This document shows positions 9,130-20,595 of a DNA stretch of 64,000 bases, one piece after another. The position numbers and the translations under genes are program-made. Position 1 is the first letter of the stretch; every line of letters starts with the position of its first letter. The stretch is from Mycobacterium sp. DL592. GTDB lineage: Bacteria; Actinomycetota; Actinomycetes; Mycobacteriales; Mycobacteriaceae. The notes under the pieces were generated by a model. The model was given only the letters and a program-made list of their open reading frames with translations, did no database searches and was not told where the DNA came from. The stretch is taken from NCBI RefSeq assembly GCF_011694515.1, contig NZ_CP050192.1, forward strand, positions 3,792,172 to 3,856,171, in the 5' to 3' direction.

Positions 9130-9839
9130 TGAATATCGCTGACGCGGTTCTGAATCCGTTGCTGCGCGCCGACCCGATGGGTCCGCGGATCACGTTCTAC
9201 GACGACGCCACCGGTGAGCGCATCGAACTGTCGACGGTGACGCTGGCGAACTGGGCGGCCAAGACCGCCAACCTGTTACGCGACGAACTCGGCGCCGGGG
9301 CCGGCTCCCGCGTGGCGGTGCTGCTGCCCGCGCACTGGCAGAGCGCCGCGGTGCTGCTGGGTGCGTGGTGGATCGGCGCCGAGGTGGTGCTCGCGGGCGG
9401 TACGGCCGACGTGGCGCTGTGCACCCTGGACCGCCTCGATGAGGCCGACGAACTGGTGGCCGGCGGTGAGGTGGCGGTGCTGTCGCTGGACCCGTTCGGT
9501 AAGCCGGTGCCAGACCTGCCGATCGGGGTGACGGACTACGCCACCGCGGTGCGGGTGCACGGCGATCAGGTGATCGGCGAGTCGCGCCCTGGTCCGGCGC
9601 TGGACGGCCGTTCAGTCGACGAGATCATCACTGCAGCAAGAGATTCCGCGTCCTCTGCCGGGTTGACAGCCAAGGATCGGGTGATGTCGTCGCTGAGCTG
9701 GTCGACGACGCAGGAGATCGTCGACAACCTGCTGGCGGTGTTCGTCGCCGGTGCCTCACTGGTTCAGGTGGCCCACCCCGAACTGGGACTTCTGGAGCGG
9801 CGCGCTCAGACGGAGAAAGTGACCCGCACGCTCTCGTAG
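9129..9839 (+). CDS. TIGR03089 family protein (Rv3268-like)
   Basis: A 236-residue protein starting at the ATG that overlaps the LCP stop. It resembles the N-terminal portion of an AMP-binding (acyl-adenylate) enzyme (RITFYDDATGERIELS, NWAAKTANLL, VAVLLPAHWQSAAVLLGAWWIGAEVV). It is far shorter than real ligases and lacks the phosphate-binding P-loop. This is the actinobacterial TIGR03089 family, of unknown function and always of about this length, so it is not a local truncation. The conserved placement after lcp suggests a link to envelope assembly, but that is inference. Confidence 0.8.
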   Translation: MNIADAVLNPLLRADPMGPRITFYDDATGERIELSTVTLANWAAKTANLLRDELGAGAGSRVAVLLPAHWQSAAVLLGAWWIGAEVVLAGGTADVALCTLDRLDEADELVAGGEVAVLSLDPFGKPVPDLPIGVTDYATAVRVHGDQVIGESRPGPALDGRSVDEIITAARDSASSAGLTAKDRVMSSLSWSTTQEIVDNLLAVFVAGASLVQVAHPELGLLERRAQTEKVTRTLS

Positions 9840-10310
9840 GTCGATAATTGCCGTCACTTCGCCCTGCGAGTGGGTCAGGTGCGTCGGGCCGTATCGGGAC
9901 AGTCGTTGCAAGACACGGTGGTTCTAGAGCAGCGCTTCGGCGATCAGCGAGCTGCCCGGCGGCAACGTCGCAACCAGGTTGTCGCACAACGTGGTCCCGA
10001 CACCGATGCCCTGGAAGTCGTCCTCGACCAGCAGCGCGAGCTCATAACCACCATCGGGCAAGGCAACCACGCTGCCCAGCGCTATGACCCGTCCATCATC
10101 CAGTTGCGCCAGGACGGCGTGGTGATCGGCGGCTTCGGACAGCGCGTGGTCGAGGTACGCGGTCGGCATCGCCGCACTGTTGCCCATCCACCGATGAAGC
10201 CGGCTGGCCGCACTACACCTGTCGTGCATCGCGACCACGGCCTCGCGGTCGGCCCCGACGGCGAGGCGCACGGCGAACGAAAGCCCTGTCGAGGTCAGTG
10301 CGGCCCTCAC
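9837..10310 (-). pseudogene. GNAT acetyltransferase interrupted by an in-frame amber codon
   Basis: The frame starts at GTG 10310 and reads a standard GNAT N-acetyltransferase for 128 residues, including MHDRCSAASRLHRW, the strand-4 region ALLVEDDFQGIGVGTTLCDNL and SLIAEALL. It then meets a TAG at 9924-9926. Without the stop, the same frame continues with NHRVLQRLSRYGPTHLTHSQ and GEVTAIIDL, which look like the normal C-terminal helix and last strands of the family (family members typically have E/D-N there and end near -IDL). The C-terminal acetyl-CoA-pocket elements would be lost. Either this is a recent nonsense mutation or a shortened but functional protein; I favour a pseudogene. Confidence 0.7.
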
Positions 10311-10336
10311 CGCGATGGCCTACTCTGAAAGCTGTC

Positions 10337-10927
10337 ATGGTTACCGACCCGAAATTCAGTACGCGCCAAAGGATCGTCTACAGCGCGGTGCAATTGTTGC
10401 GCGAACAGGGCGTCAGCGGCACCGGCGTGCGGACGATCATCGAGCGTGCCGAAGCACCGCGCGGTTCCTTCCAGCACTACTTTCCCGGCGGCAAGGATCA
10501 ACTGGTCGGCGAGGCGGTCACGTGGGCAGGAGATTTCGCCGCCGAAAGGGTTGAGGGCTATCTGCGCACCGCCCGAAGGCCGACGCCGGCCGGACTGTTC
10601 GGCCACATGGCCGATCAGTGGAAGAGCGAATACATCGCTCGCGGCTTTGCCCGCGGATGCCCGCTCGTGGCAACCGCCGCCGACATCGCAGCCACCGACT
10701 CGGCAGTCAACAATGCGCTTCGCACCGCTTTCGAAGGGTGGGAACGGGCCGTCGCCGGGGCGTTGTCCCAGATGGGAATTCCCGGTGCGCGAGCGAGACG
10801 GCTGGCGATCGTGATGATCGGTTCGCTGGAGGGGGCGATCGCCCTCGCACGGGTGGAGGGCAGTGTTCGCCCGCTGACCACCGTTGTCGCCGAACTCGGT
10901 CCCCTTCTAAATGAAGCCGTCGCCTGA
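10337..10927 (+). CDS. TetR/AcrR family transcriptional regulator (LmrA/YxaF-like)
   Basis: A 196-residue regulator. The N-terminal helix-turn-helix spans residues ~8-55 (STRQRIVYSAVQLLREQGVS ... GSFQHYFPGGKDQLV). The C-terminal part has the RGCPLVATAADIA segment typical of the LmrA/YxaF subgroup. The ATG at 10337 follows the divergent GNAT remnant by 26 nt. Two palindromes with the same half-site (ATGAC-N4-GTCAT) lie between this gene and the next methyltransferase gene, so it probably represses itself and/or that gene. The ligand cannot be predicted. Confidence 0.88.
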   Translation: MVTDPKFSTRQRIVYSAVQLLREQGVSGTGVRTIIERAEAPRGSFQHYFPGGKDQLVGEAVTWAGDFAAERVEGYLRTARRPTPAGLFGHMADQWKSEYIARGFARGCPLVATAADIAATDSAVNNALRTAFEGWERAVAGALSQMGIPGARARRLAIVMIGSLEGAIALARVEGSVRPLTTVVAELGPLLNEAVA

Positions 10928-10937
10928 CCCGAATTCC

Positions 10938-10951
10938 ATGACACTTGTCAT
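10938..10951. promoter_or_regulatory. Putative TetR operator 1
   Basis: ATGAC-N4-GTCAT inverted repeat 10 nt after the tetR stop codon. It has the same half-sites and spacing as the longer repeat at 10996-11017, 62 nt downstream centre to centre. Confidence 0.55.
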
Positions 10952-10995
10952 AGTCGGGATGTTAATCCCTTGCGATGCAGGGATCTATCGACTTA

Positions 10996-11017
10996 GCCTA
11001 TGACGATGGTCATAGGC
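10996..11017. promoter_or_regulatory. Putative TetR operator 2, overlapping the methyltransferase start
   Basis: A perfect inverted repeat, GCCTATGAC-N4-GTCATAGGC (9-bp arms), which contains the possible start codons of the downstream methyltransferase (ATG at 11000 and 11006). A dimeric repressor bound here would cover the translation or transcription start, so a leaderless or short-leader transcript repressed by the adjacent TetR is likely (inference). Confidence 0.65.
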
Positions 11018-11785
11018 TCGGGGTATACGCCGGGAGTCGGATCCACATCGGTCAGCTTCATGGCCGAGCGGACCGCGCATAGCCATGCCGGATTCGCACT
11101 CTCCGAGCTAACGCCTGGCATGAGCGTGGTCGACGTCGGATGCGGACCGGGAACCATCACAGTAGGGCTGGCGAGTGCAGCGGCACCGGGAAGCGTTCTC
11201 GGTGTCGATCAGAACGGCGAACAGCTGGCGGGAGCACGCGCCCGAGCCGACCAGCAGGGGCTGGTCAACGTCCGGTTCGCCGCAGGCTCCTGCTATGAGC
11301 TACCGCTGGAGGACCAGTCGGTCGACCTCGCCTTCTCACACGCGCTCATCGAGCACCTCAGCCAACCTGTACGCGCGCTGACCGAAATGCGGCGGGTGCT
11401 CCGGCCGGGGGGCGTCGTTGCCGTGTGCAGTCCGGACTGGGGCGGATTCATCCTCAGTCCGCCCACGACAGCCGTCGAGCAGGCCGTGCAGGCCTACACC
11501 GCACTAATGGAACGTAACGGCGGTGATCCACAGGCCGGACGGCGGCTCGCCGGTCATCTGCTGGACGCTGGCTTCACCGACGTCCGAACACAAGCGCGCT
11601 ACGAGCTGTACGCCGACCCGGGCTCCATTGACGGTTACCTGGGCAATCAGCTTCGCGCGGCAGGGAAGTCAGGGGCTGCCGACGCATTGTCGGACTGGGC
11701 AATCCACCCGTCGGCGATGTTCGCCCAGACCTGGGTGAGCGCTTGCGGGAAGGCCCAGCCGGGCGCCCGCGACATCGGCGGCTGA
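11000..11785 (+). CDS. Class I SAM-dependent methyltransferase
   Basis: A 261-residue methyltransferase of the UbiE/COQ5-like type. The SAM-binding glycine loop VVDVGCGPGTIT is at residues ~43-54, with the acidic end of strand 2 at GVDQN and the post-loop DLAFSHALIEHL. The segment SGYTPGVGS before the fold is typical of this subgroup, so the start is probably at 11000 or 11006 rather than the ATG at 11060. The substrate is unknown. The starts lie inside a palindromic operator matching one after the upstream TetR gene, so the two genes form a regulator-target pair. Confidence 0.85.
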   Translation: MTMVIGSGYTPGVGSTSVSFMAERTAHSHAGFALSELTPGMSVVDVGCGPGTITVGLASAAAPGSVLGVDQNGEQLAGARARADQQGLVNVRFAAGSCYELPLEDQSVDLAFSHALIEHLSQPVRALTEMRRVLRPGGVVAVCSPDWGGFILSPPTTAVEQAVQAYTALMERNGGDPQAGRRLAGHLLDAGFTDVRTQARYELYADPGSIDGYLGNQLRAAGKSGAADALSDWAIHPSAMFAQTWVSACGKAQPGARDIGG

Positions 11786-11816
11786 TGGCGGCGGCCGGAC
11801 CGCTAGGCTGACGCCC

Positions 11817-12812
11817 ATGTCAGTGGCGTCCGAGACCGCCGTTCTGCGGGCGGAGCGACGCAGCCTGTACACCTACATGGTCACGATGCTGTTTTTGGCG
11901 GTACTCGGGTTCGCCGTGTACGCGATCACCCGGGTGTCGGCCACCCAGCTCGACGGCGTCATCTCCCTGATCAACGCGGCCGCCGCGTTCATCGCTGCCC
12001 GCCTCGCCGTCACCGCATCCCGGCCGGCCGACGTCGACAGCCCCTACGGTCGTCTCGCGCTGGAGAACCTCTACGCACTGTTCCGGTCGCTGATGATCCT
12101 GGGCGTGGTCATCGTCGGGGTGGTGACCAATTCGATCAAGGTGATCGACTACCTGATCACCCGCAAGGGATCGGAGCCGGAGTTCGGTGTCGCGGCCGTC
12201 TACACCGCGGTGTGCGTGCTGATCTGCTTCGCGCTCAAGTGGAACCACGAACGCAACAACCGCTCGGTCAACGGCGCCTCGGCCCTGCTCAAAGTGGAGG
12301 CCACCGCCGCGAAGATGGAGGCCTTCATCAGCGGGGGCATCTGCGCGTCGCTGGTGCTCGTCTCCGTCCTCCCGGAGGGCACCTTCCTCACCTCGGAGAC
12401 CTTCAACATCAAGGACATCGCCGACAGCATCATCGTGCTCATCCTGTGCGTGCTGCTCGTCGGTGAGCCTGTCCGGCAGATCCGCCTGGAGTTCGGCCGG
12501 CTCTCAGGCCGGCGCGCGGACCCCGCGCTCGACGAGGCGGTTCGGGCCGCGATCGCGGCGGTCTCGGCCGAACACGCCGACGAACTCGAGCACGACCTGA
12601 CCCTCGTCGACGCCTTGGCCATCGCCAGGGGCAAGACCATCGAGGTGGACCTACGGGTCGCCTACACCGGCACGATGTCGGTGCACGAACAGGATGAGCT
12701 GCGGGCCAACACCTACACCGAGCTTCGCGAGCGCATCGGCCCGCTGCGGCTCACCCTTGTGTTCAGCGAACTGCCCATCCACGCGACACCGACTGCCGCG
12801 TCACTAGGCTGA
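11817..12812 (+). CDS. Cation diffusion facilitator (CDF) family transporter
   Basis: A 331-residue membrane protein. About six transmembrane segments occupy residues ~18-215, starting with the YTYMVTMLFLAVLGFAVYAI helix and the LDGVISLINAAAAFIAARLA helix. A C-terminal cytoplasmic domain of ~110 residues follows. The CDF-type site in helix 2 (LDGxxxL) and a second acidic cluster (NIKDIADSII) are visible, as in cation-proton antiporters for Zn, Fe or Mn. Some canonical HxxxD metal residues are replaced, so the transported ion is uncertain. It is separated by 6 nt from birA and may be co-transcribed with it. Confidence 0.78.
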   Translation: MSVASETAVLRAERRSLYTYMVTMLFLAVLGFAVYAITRVSATQLDGVISLINAAAAFIAARLAVTASRPADVDSPYGRLALENLYALFRSLMILGVVIVGVVTNSIKVIDYLITRKGSEPEFGVAAVYTAVCVLICFALKWNHERNNRSVNGASALLKVEATAAKMEAFISGGICASLVLVSVLPEGTFLTSETFNIKDIADSIIVLILCVLLVGEPVRQIRLEFGRLSGRRADPALDEAVRAAIAAVSAEHADELEHDLTLVDALAIARGKTIEVDLRVAYTGTMSVHEQDELRANTYTELRERIGPLRLTLVFSELPIHATPTAASLG

Positions 12813-12818
12813 CCGTTC

Positions 12819-13619
12819 GTGGACCGCTCCCCGCTGAATGTCGCCTTCCTCCGTGAACAACTGCTCGGCCGTGACGGTGTAGCGCGCCTCGATGTCGTCG
12901 CCGACACCGGCTCTACCAACGCCGACCTGTTGGCGCGCCATGCCGCCGGGGAGGACATCACCGGCGCGGTGCTGCTCGCCGAGCATCAGAGCGCGGGGCG
13001 CGGCCGCAACGGCCGCAGTTGGTCGGCGCCGGCGCGTTCCCAGATCGCCCTGTCGGTCGGAGTCGACGCCGCGAATGTGCCTCCGGCAGCGTGGGGTTGG
13101 CTGCCGCTGCTCACCGGTGTGGCACTGGTCGACGCGGTGCGGCAGACGACCGGCATCGGGGCCGTTGTGAAGTGGCCCAACGACGTCCTCGTCGGCAGCG
13201 GCAAACTGGCCGGCATTCTGGCCGAGGTCGCCGCACCGGATCCGGTGATCGTCGTCGGCCTCGGACTCAACGTCACCCTCACCCCCGAGGAGGCTCCCGA
13301 CCCGCGGGCCACCTCGCTGGCAATGCTCGGCGCCACCGTGCTCGACCGCGATGCGCTCACTGTCGCGATCCTGGGCGAGCTGAGCGCCGCAATCCGGCGC
13401 TGGCACCACGCGCAGGGACCCGACGAAACCCTCGTCGAGGCCTACCGGCGCAGCAGCGCGACGCTGGGCAGCCGGGTGCGCGCACTTCTGCCGGGTGATC
13501 GCGAAATCATCGGCACTGCAACGCACATCGACGAACTCGGTCGTCTACTGATCGACACCGACGCCGAGGTGGTGACGGTCTCGGCGGGTGACATCACCCA
13601 CCTGCGCCCCGCTGACTAA
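12819..13619 (+). CDS. birA: Biotin-[acetyl-CoA-carboxylase] ligase BirA
   Basis: A 266-residue class I biotin protein ligase without a DNA-binding domain. It attaches biotin via biotinyl-5'-AMP to the carrier lysine of acyl-CoA carboxylases such as AccA3 in this window. The signature GRGRNGRSW (biotin-binding loop), KWPNDVLV and KLAGILAE motifs are all present. It starts with GTG and ends in a 4-nt overlap (CTAA) with the convergent fadE25. In M. tuberculosis birA lies next to accD5 on the opposite strand; here it is about 4 kb away and faces the other way. Confidence 0.93.
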   Translation: MDRSPLNVAFLREQLLGRDGVARLDVVADTGSTNADLLARHAAGEDITGAVLLAEHQSAGRGRNGRSWSAPARSQIALSVGVDAANVPPAAWGWLPLLTGVALVDAVRQTTGIGAVVKWPNDVLVGSGKLAGILAEVAAPDPVIVVGLGLNVTLTPEEAPDPRATSLAMLGATVLDRDALTVAILGELSAAIRRWHHAQGPDETLVEAYRRSSATLGSRVRALLPGDREIIGTATHIDELGRLLIDTDAEVVTVSAGDITHLRPAD

Positions 13620-14773
13620 CGCAGCAGGGCGCGGGACATCACGACCCGCTGAATCTGGTTGGTGCCCTCGTAGATCTGGGTGATCTTGGCGTCGCGCATC
13701 ATCCGCTCGACGGGGAAGTCGACGGTGTAGCCGGCACCACCGAAGAGCTGCACCGCGTCGGTGGTGACCTCCATGGCCACATCAGAGGCGAAGCACTTCG
13801 AGGCCGCCGAGATGAAACCGAGGTTGGGCTCACCACGCTCGGCGCGCGCAGCAGCCGAATACACCATCAGCCGCGCGGCCTCGACCTTCATCGCCATGTC
13901 GGCGAGCATGAACTGCACGCCCTGGTTATCGGAGACCGGACGGCCGAACTGCTTGCGGTCCTTGGTGTATGCGATCGCGGCGTCCAGCGCGCCCTGCGCG
14001 ATACCGACGGCCTGTGCACCGATTGTGGGGCGGGTGTGGTCCAAGGTGGCGAGCGCGGTCTTGAAGCCGGTGCCCGGCTCGCCGATGATCCGGTCGCCGG
14101 GGATACGACAGTTCTCGAAGTACAGCTCGGTGGTCGGCGAGCCCTTGATGCCGAGCTTGCGTTCCTTGGGCCCAACGGTGAAACCCTCGTCGTCGGCGTG
14201 CACCATGAACGCCGAAATGCCGTTGGCGCCCTTGTCCGGGTCGGTCACGGCCATCACGGTGTACCACGTGGACTTGCCGCCGTTGGTGATCCAGGCCTTG
14301 GCGCCGTTGAGAATCCAGTCGTCGCCGTCGGCCTTCGCACGGGTGCGCATCCCGGCCGCATCGCTGCCGGCCTCGCGCTCGCTGAGCCCGTAGGAGGCCA
14401 TCGCGCCTTCGGCGATCTCGGGCAGCACCTTCTTTTTGAGCTCCTCGGAGCCGCGCAGGATCAGGCCCATCGTGCCCAGCTTGTTGACCGCGGGGATCAG
14501 CGAGGCCGAGGCGTCGACGCGTGCCACCTCCTCGATGACGATGCATGCCGCCAGCGAGTCCGCGCCCTGACCGCCGTACTCCTCGGGGACGTGTACCGCG
14601 TTGAAGCCCGAAGCGTTCAGCGCCTCGAGGGCCTCCTCCGGGAACCGCGAGTTCTCGTCGCAGTCGGCGGCGTAGGGAGCGATCTCCTTCTCCGCCAGTG
14701 CCCGGATCGCCGTCCGCAGCTCCTCGTGCTCCTCGGGCAACTTGAACACATCGAAATCGGGATTTCCAGCCAT
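13616..14773 (-). CDS. fadE25: Acyl-CoA dehydrogenase FadE25
   Basis: A 385-residue FAD-dependent acyl-CoA dehydrogenase catalysing the first oxidation of beta-oxidation or branched-chain acyl-CoA catabolism. Visible are LSEREAGSDA, the FAD/substrate-binding WITNGGKSTWYTVMAVTDP, and the C-terminal QIYEGTNQIQRVVMSRALL, whose glutamate is the usual catalytic base of this subgroup. It is very similar to M. tuberculosis FadE25. AGGAGG lies 5 nt before the ATG at 14773; a GTG one codon earlier is less likely. It is the first of a leftward group that also includes birA's convergent end. Confidence 0.92.
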   Translation of the reverse strand: MAGNPDFDVFKLPEEHEELRTAIRALAEKEIAPYAADCDENSRFPEEALEALNASGFNAVHVPEEYGGQGADSLAACIVIEEVARVDASASLIPAVNKLGTMGLILRGSEELKKKVLPEIAEGAMASYGLSEREAGSDAAGMRTRAKADGDDWILNGAKAWITNGGKSTWYTVMAVTDPDKGANGISAFMVHADDEGFTVGPKERKLGIKGSPTTELYFENCRIPGDRIIGEPGTGFKTALATLDHTRPTIGAQAVGIAQGALDAAIAYTKDRKQFGRPVSDNQGVQFMLADMAMKVEAARLMVYSAAARAERGEPNLGFISAASKCFASDVAMEVTTDAVQLFGGAGYTVDFPVERMMRDAKITQIYEGTNQIQRVVMSRALLR

Positions 14774-14815
14774 CACAGCCTCCTTGCTACTCGCCGGTAA
14801 CTTTACCGCGCAGCG

Positions 14816-15319
14816 TCACTCTCCGAGTAATCGCTCCTGCAGCGCACGATCCTTCGCCAGCACCTGAGCCTCGAGGTCGGCCTGGAAGTTCTCCATCTTC
14901 TCCAGCAGCACCGGGTCTGCTGCCGCCAGAATCCGCACCGCGAGCAGGCCCGCGTTGCGCGCCCCGCCGATCGACACCGTGGCCACCGGCACGCCGGCGG
15001 GCATCTGCACGATCGACAGCAGCGAGTCCATCCCGTCGAGCTTGGCCAGCGGAACCGGAACCCCGATCACCGGCAGCGGTGTCGCCGAGGCCACCATGCC
15101 CGGCAGGTGGGCTGCGCCGCCCGCGCCGGCGATGATCACCTTGATCCCGCGGCCGGCCGCGCCGCGCGCGTAGTCGAGCATCCGGCCCGGGGTGCGGTGC
15201 GCCGAGACGACGCCCACCTCGAACGGCACGTCGAACTCGGCCAGCGCATGCACGGCGGCTTCCATCACCGGCCAGTCGCTGTCGCTGCCCATGATCACGC
15301 CCACCAGAGGCTCAGGCAT
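14816..15319 (-). CDS. purE: N5-carboxyaminoimidazole ribonucleotide mutase PurE
   Basis: A 167-residue class I PurE that converts N5-CAIR to CAIR in de novo purine synthesis. Characteristic are [10 protein letters not shown] near the N-terminus, the [10 protein letters not shown] active-site loop with its catalytic His, and [14 protein letters not shown]. The ATG at 15319 lies inside the 3' end of purK, an 8-nt overlap that indicates translational coupling in a purK-purE operon. Confidence 0.95.
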   Translation of the reverse strand: MPEPLVGVIMGSDSDWPVMEAAVHALAEFDVPFEVGVVSAHRTPGRMLDYARGAAGRGIKVIIAGAGGAAHLPGMVASATPLPVIGVPVPLAKLDGMDSLLSIVQMPAGVPVATVSIGGARNAGLLAVRILAAADPVLLEKMENFQADLEAQVLAKDRALQERLLGE

Positions 15320-16523
15320 GCCCGTCCCATCCGTCGGTCCATTCCGCGTGCGACAACCAGTGTGCCGCCCGCTCGGCACGTTCACGCACAGTGTCCGGGT
15401 CCGAGCCTGCGCGGCCCACGACGTTGACGTGGCCCACCTTGCGGCCGGGCCGCGCCGCCTTGCCGTACAGGTGCACCTTGGCTTCCGGGATCCGGCCGAA
15501 CAGGTGGTGCAGCCGCTCGTCGAGGCGCATCGACGGCTCCTGTTGTGCGCCAAGCACATTGGCCATCACCGTCACCGGCGCGATCGCGCTGGTGTCGCCG
15601 AGCGGGTAGTCCAGAACGGCTCGCAGGTGCTGCTCGAACTGGCTGGTGACGGCGCCGTCCATGGTCCAGTGACCGGAGTTGTGCGGACGCATCGCGAGCT
15701 CGTTGACCAGCAGATCGCCGTCGGTGGTCTCGAACAGCTCGACCGCGAGCACGCCGACGACACCCAGCTCGGCGGCCAGCCGCAGCCCCAGCTGCTCGGC
15801 CGAGGACGCCACCTCCTCGGGCAGCCCCGGCGCCGGCGCCAACACGGTCACGCAGATGCCGTCGCGCTGCACGGTCTCCACGATCGGCCACGCCGCGCCC
15901 TGCCCGAACGGTGAGCGGGCCACCAGAGCCGACAGCTCGCGGCGCATGGACACCCGCTCCTCGAGCAGCACCGCCACCCCGTCGGTCAGATAACCCTCGA
16001 CCACCTCCAGGGCGTGCGCCAGATCCCGCGTCAGCACCACACCGCGGCCGTCGTAGCCGCCGCGGACGGTCTTGACCACCACCGGGGCGCCGCCGATGCG
16101 TTCGCTGAACGCGGTGACGTCGCCGATGGCCGACACAGCGGTATACCGCGGGATCGGCGCGCCCAGCGCCTCGAGCTTGCGCCGCATCACCAGCTTGTCC
16201 TGGGCGTGCACCAGCGCCTGCGGGGGCGGGGCCACCTTCACACCCTCGGCAATCAACGTCTCGAGCAGCTCGGTCGGCACGTGTTCGTGGTCGAAGGTCA
16301 GCGCATCGGCACCGGAAGCCGCTTTACGCAGGGCTTCCAGGTCGGTGTGGGCTCCGAGCACCACGTCGGGCGCGACCTGGGCGGCCGGATCGTCGGGGTG
16401 CGCAGCCAGCACCCGCAAACTCTGGCCAAGGGCGATCGCGGCCTGGTGGGTCATCCGGGCCAGCTGTCCGCCGCCAACCATGGCGACAATCGGAGGTCTG
16501 GGGTCGTTCGGCACGGCCATCAT
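15312..16523 (-). CDS. purK: 5-(carboxyamino)imidazole ribonucleotide synthase PurK
   Basis: An ATP-grasp enzyme of ~403 residues that carboxylates AIR to N5-CAIR using ATP and bicarbonate. It starts with an ATG-ATG pair (16523 or 16520) followed by [17 protein letters not shown], the conserved N-terminus. The ATP-grasp region includes [14 protein letters not shown] and [13 protein letters not shown]. The C-terminal extension is typical. purK leads the purK-purE operon and is divergent from the GtrA-family gene with a 67-nt spacer. Confidence 0.94.
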   Translation of the reverse strand: MMAVPNDPRPPIVAMVGGGQLARMTHQAAIALGQSLRVLAAHPDDPAAQVAPDVVLGAHTDLEALRKAASGADALTFDHEHVPTELLETLIAEGVKVAPPPQALVHAQDKLVMRRKLEALGAPIPRYTAVSAIGDVTAFSERIGGAPVVVKTVRGGYDGRGVVLTRDLAHALEVVEGYLTDGVAVLLEERVSMRRELSALVARSPFGQGAAWPIVETVQRDGICVTVLAPAPGLPEEVASSAEQLGLRLAAELGVVGVLAVELFETTDGDLLVNELAMRPHNSGHWTMDGAVTSQFEQHLRAVLDYPLGDTSAIAPVTVMANVLGAQQEPSMRLDERLHHLFGRIPEAKVHLYGKAARPGRKVGHVNVVGRAGSDPDTVRERAERAAHWLSHAEWTDGWDGHA

Positions 16524-17204
16524 GGTGTCAGACCTGCGGAGCACCGGCGCTTTAGGCACACCTGGCCCGACTTCCGTAGACTCGTTCCTTGTGTCTTTCG
16601 CTGATGCCACCATCGCTCGGTTACCCCGACCGATCCGGCCCTTTGCCGATCGGCATCACGAGCTCATCAAGTTCGCGATCGTCGGCGCCACGACGTTCGT
16701 CATCGATTCGGCGATTTTCTACACGCTGAAACTGACGATCCTCGAACCCAAGCCGGTCACCGCCAAGGTGATCTCCGGCATCGTCGCGGTGATCGCGTCC
16801 TACGTGCTCAACCGCGAATGGAGCTTCCGCAACCGTGGCGGGCGCGAGCGCAGCCACGAGGCACTGCTGTTCTTCGCCTTCAGCGGGGTGGGCGTGCTGC
16901 TCAGCATGGCCCCGCTATGGTTCTCCAGCTACGTGCTGGAACTGCGGGTGCCGCACGTGACACTGACCATCGAGAACATCGCCGACTTCGTCTCGGCGTA
17001 CGTCATCGGCAATCTGTTGCAGATGGCGTTCCGGTTCTGGGCCTTCCGGCGCTGGGTGTTCCCCGACGAACTGGGCGGCGACCCCGACCGGGCACTCGAG
17101 TCCGCGCTGACCGATGGCGGTCTGGCCGAGGCTCTGGAAGACGAGTACGAGGCGGGCGGCGGTGTGGTGACTCCGCTTCGGCGCCGCCGCCGCGGCGGGC
17201 TGGG

Positions 17205-19629
<2,425 letters not shown>

Positions 19630-19653
19630 GACGCTGACGAAAGGCTCCGCGCT

Positions 19654-19929
19654 GTGAAGCACGAGGACATCACCGAGCTCAGCGACCCGCGCGATATCAC
19701 GCTCGACGACCCCGCACCGGGTGTCCCCGAGATCCGCATCGACCGGGGCAACCCCACCGATGAGGAGATCGCCGCCCTGGTGACCGTGCTGGCCGGTGTC
19801 GGCGGCGGGCACCACGCACCGGGCCCGCAGGAGATCAACCTGTGGGGCCACCCGGTCGACAAGCTGCGCTACACGGTGACCAGCTGGCAGCGGGTCACGC
19901 TGCTGGGCCGCACCCACATGCGTCGCTGA
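19654..19929 (+). CDS. accE5: Acyl-CoA carboxylase epsilon subunit AccE5
   Basis: A 91-residue protein starting at GTG. Its C-terminal half (residues ~30-91: [20 protein letters not shown] ... [10 protein letters not shown]) is the actinobacterial epsilon-subunit domain that bridges AccA3 and AccD5 and raises carboxylase activity. The N-terminal 30 residues are acidic. It follows accD5 as in other mycobacteria, but the two are pushed apart by the tandem repeat, whose end lies 24 nt before this start. The maf gene begins 4 nt after its stop. Confidence 0.9.
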   Translation: MKHEDITELSDPRDITLDDPAPGVPEIRIDRGNPTDEEIAALVTVLAGVGGGHHAPGPQEINLWGHPVDKLRYTVTSWQRVTLLGRTHMRR

Positions 19930-19933
19930 CGGA

Positions 19934-20575
19934 ATGACCCGAGTCGTTCTGGGCTCGGCATCTTCGGGCCGCCTTCGGGTGTTGCGTAACGCCGGGATCG
20001 ACCCCCTGGTGGTGGTGTCCGGTGTGGACGAGGACGCGATTGTCGAGCGCCTCGGTCCGGGCGCCGATCCCGCCGACGTGGTCAACGCGCTGGCGCAGGC
20101 CAAGGCCGAGTCGGTGCGCAACGACCTGGGCGACGACGTCGCCGCGGATTGCGTTGTGATCGGCTGTGATTCGATGCTCTTTGTCGACGGCCAGCTGCGG
20201 GGCAAACCGGGCACCCCGGAACAGGCTGTGCGGCAATGGAATTCGATGGCCGGCCGAGACGGCCATCTCTACACGGGGCACTGCGTGATCCGGGTTCTCG
20301 ACGGTACGACCACCCACCTGCAGACCCGTGCCGCGGTCACCACCGTGCGTTTCAGCTCCCCCGGTGACACCGACCTGGCCGCCTACATCGCCAGCGGTGA
20401 GCCGCTCAACGTCGCCGGCGCGTTCACCCTCGACGGGCTGGGCGGCTGGTTCGTCGACGGCGTCGACGGCGATCCGTCCAACGTGGTGGGCATCGGGCTG
20501 TCGCTCACCCACGAACTGTTTCGCACCGCCGGGTTGTCGATCGGCGAATTGTGGGCCGCCAATCCGGTCGGCTGA
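19934..20575 (+). CDS. Maf family nucleoside-triphosphate pyrophosphatase
   Basis: A 213-residue Maf protein. It has the N-terminal [12 protein letters not shown] phosphate-binding motif, the catalytic-metal segment IGCDSML, and GKPGTPEQA. Maf enzymes hydrolyse dTTP/UTP or modified NTPs to monophosphates and PPi, acting in housecleaning. It lies 4 nt after accE5 and 20 nt before sseA, consistent with a single transcript running from accD5. Confidence 0.9.
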   Translation: MTRVVLGSASSGRLRVLRNAGIDPLVVVSGVDEDAIVERLGPGADPADVVNALAQAKAESVRNDLGDDVAADCVVIGCDSMLFVDGQLRGKPGTPEQAVRQWNSMAGRDGHLYTGHCVIRVLDGTTTHLQTRAAVTTVRFSSPGDTDLAAYIASGEPLNVAGAFTLDGLGGWFVDGVDGDPSNVVGIGLSLTHELFRTAGLSIGELWAANPVG

Positions 20576-20595
20576 TCGGCGGTAGGCTCGTCGTC

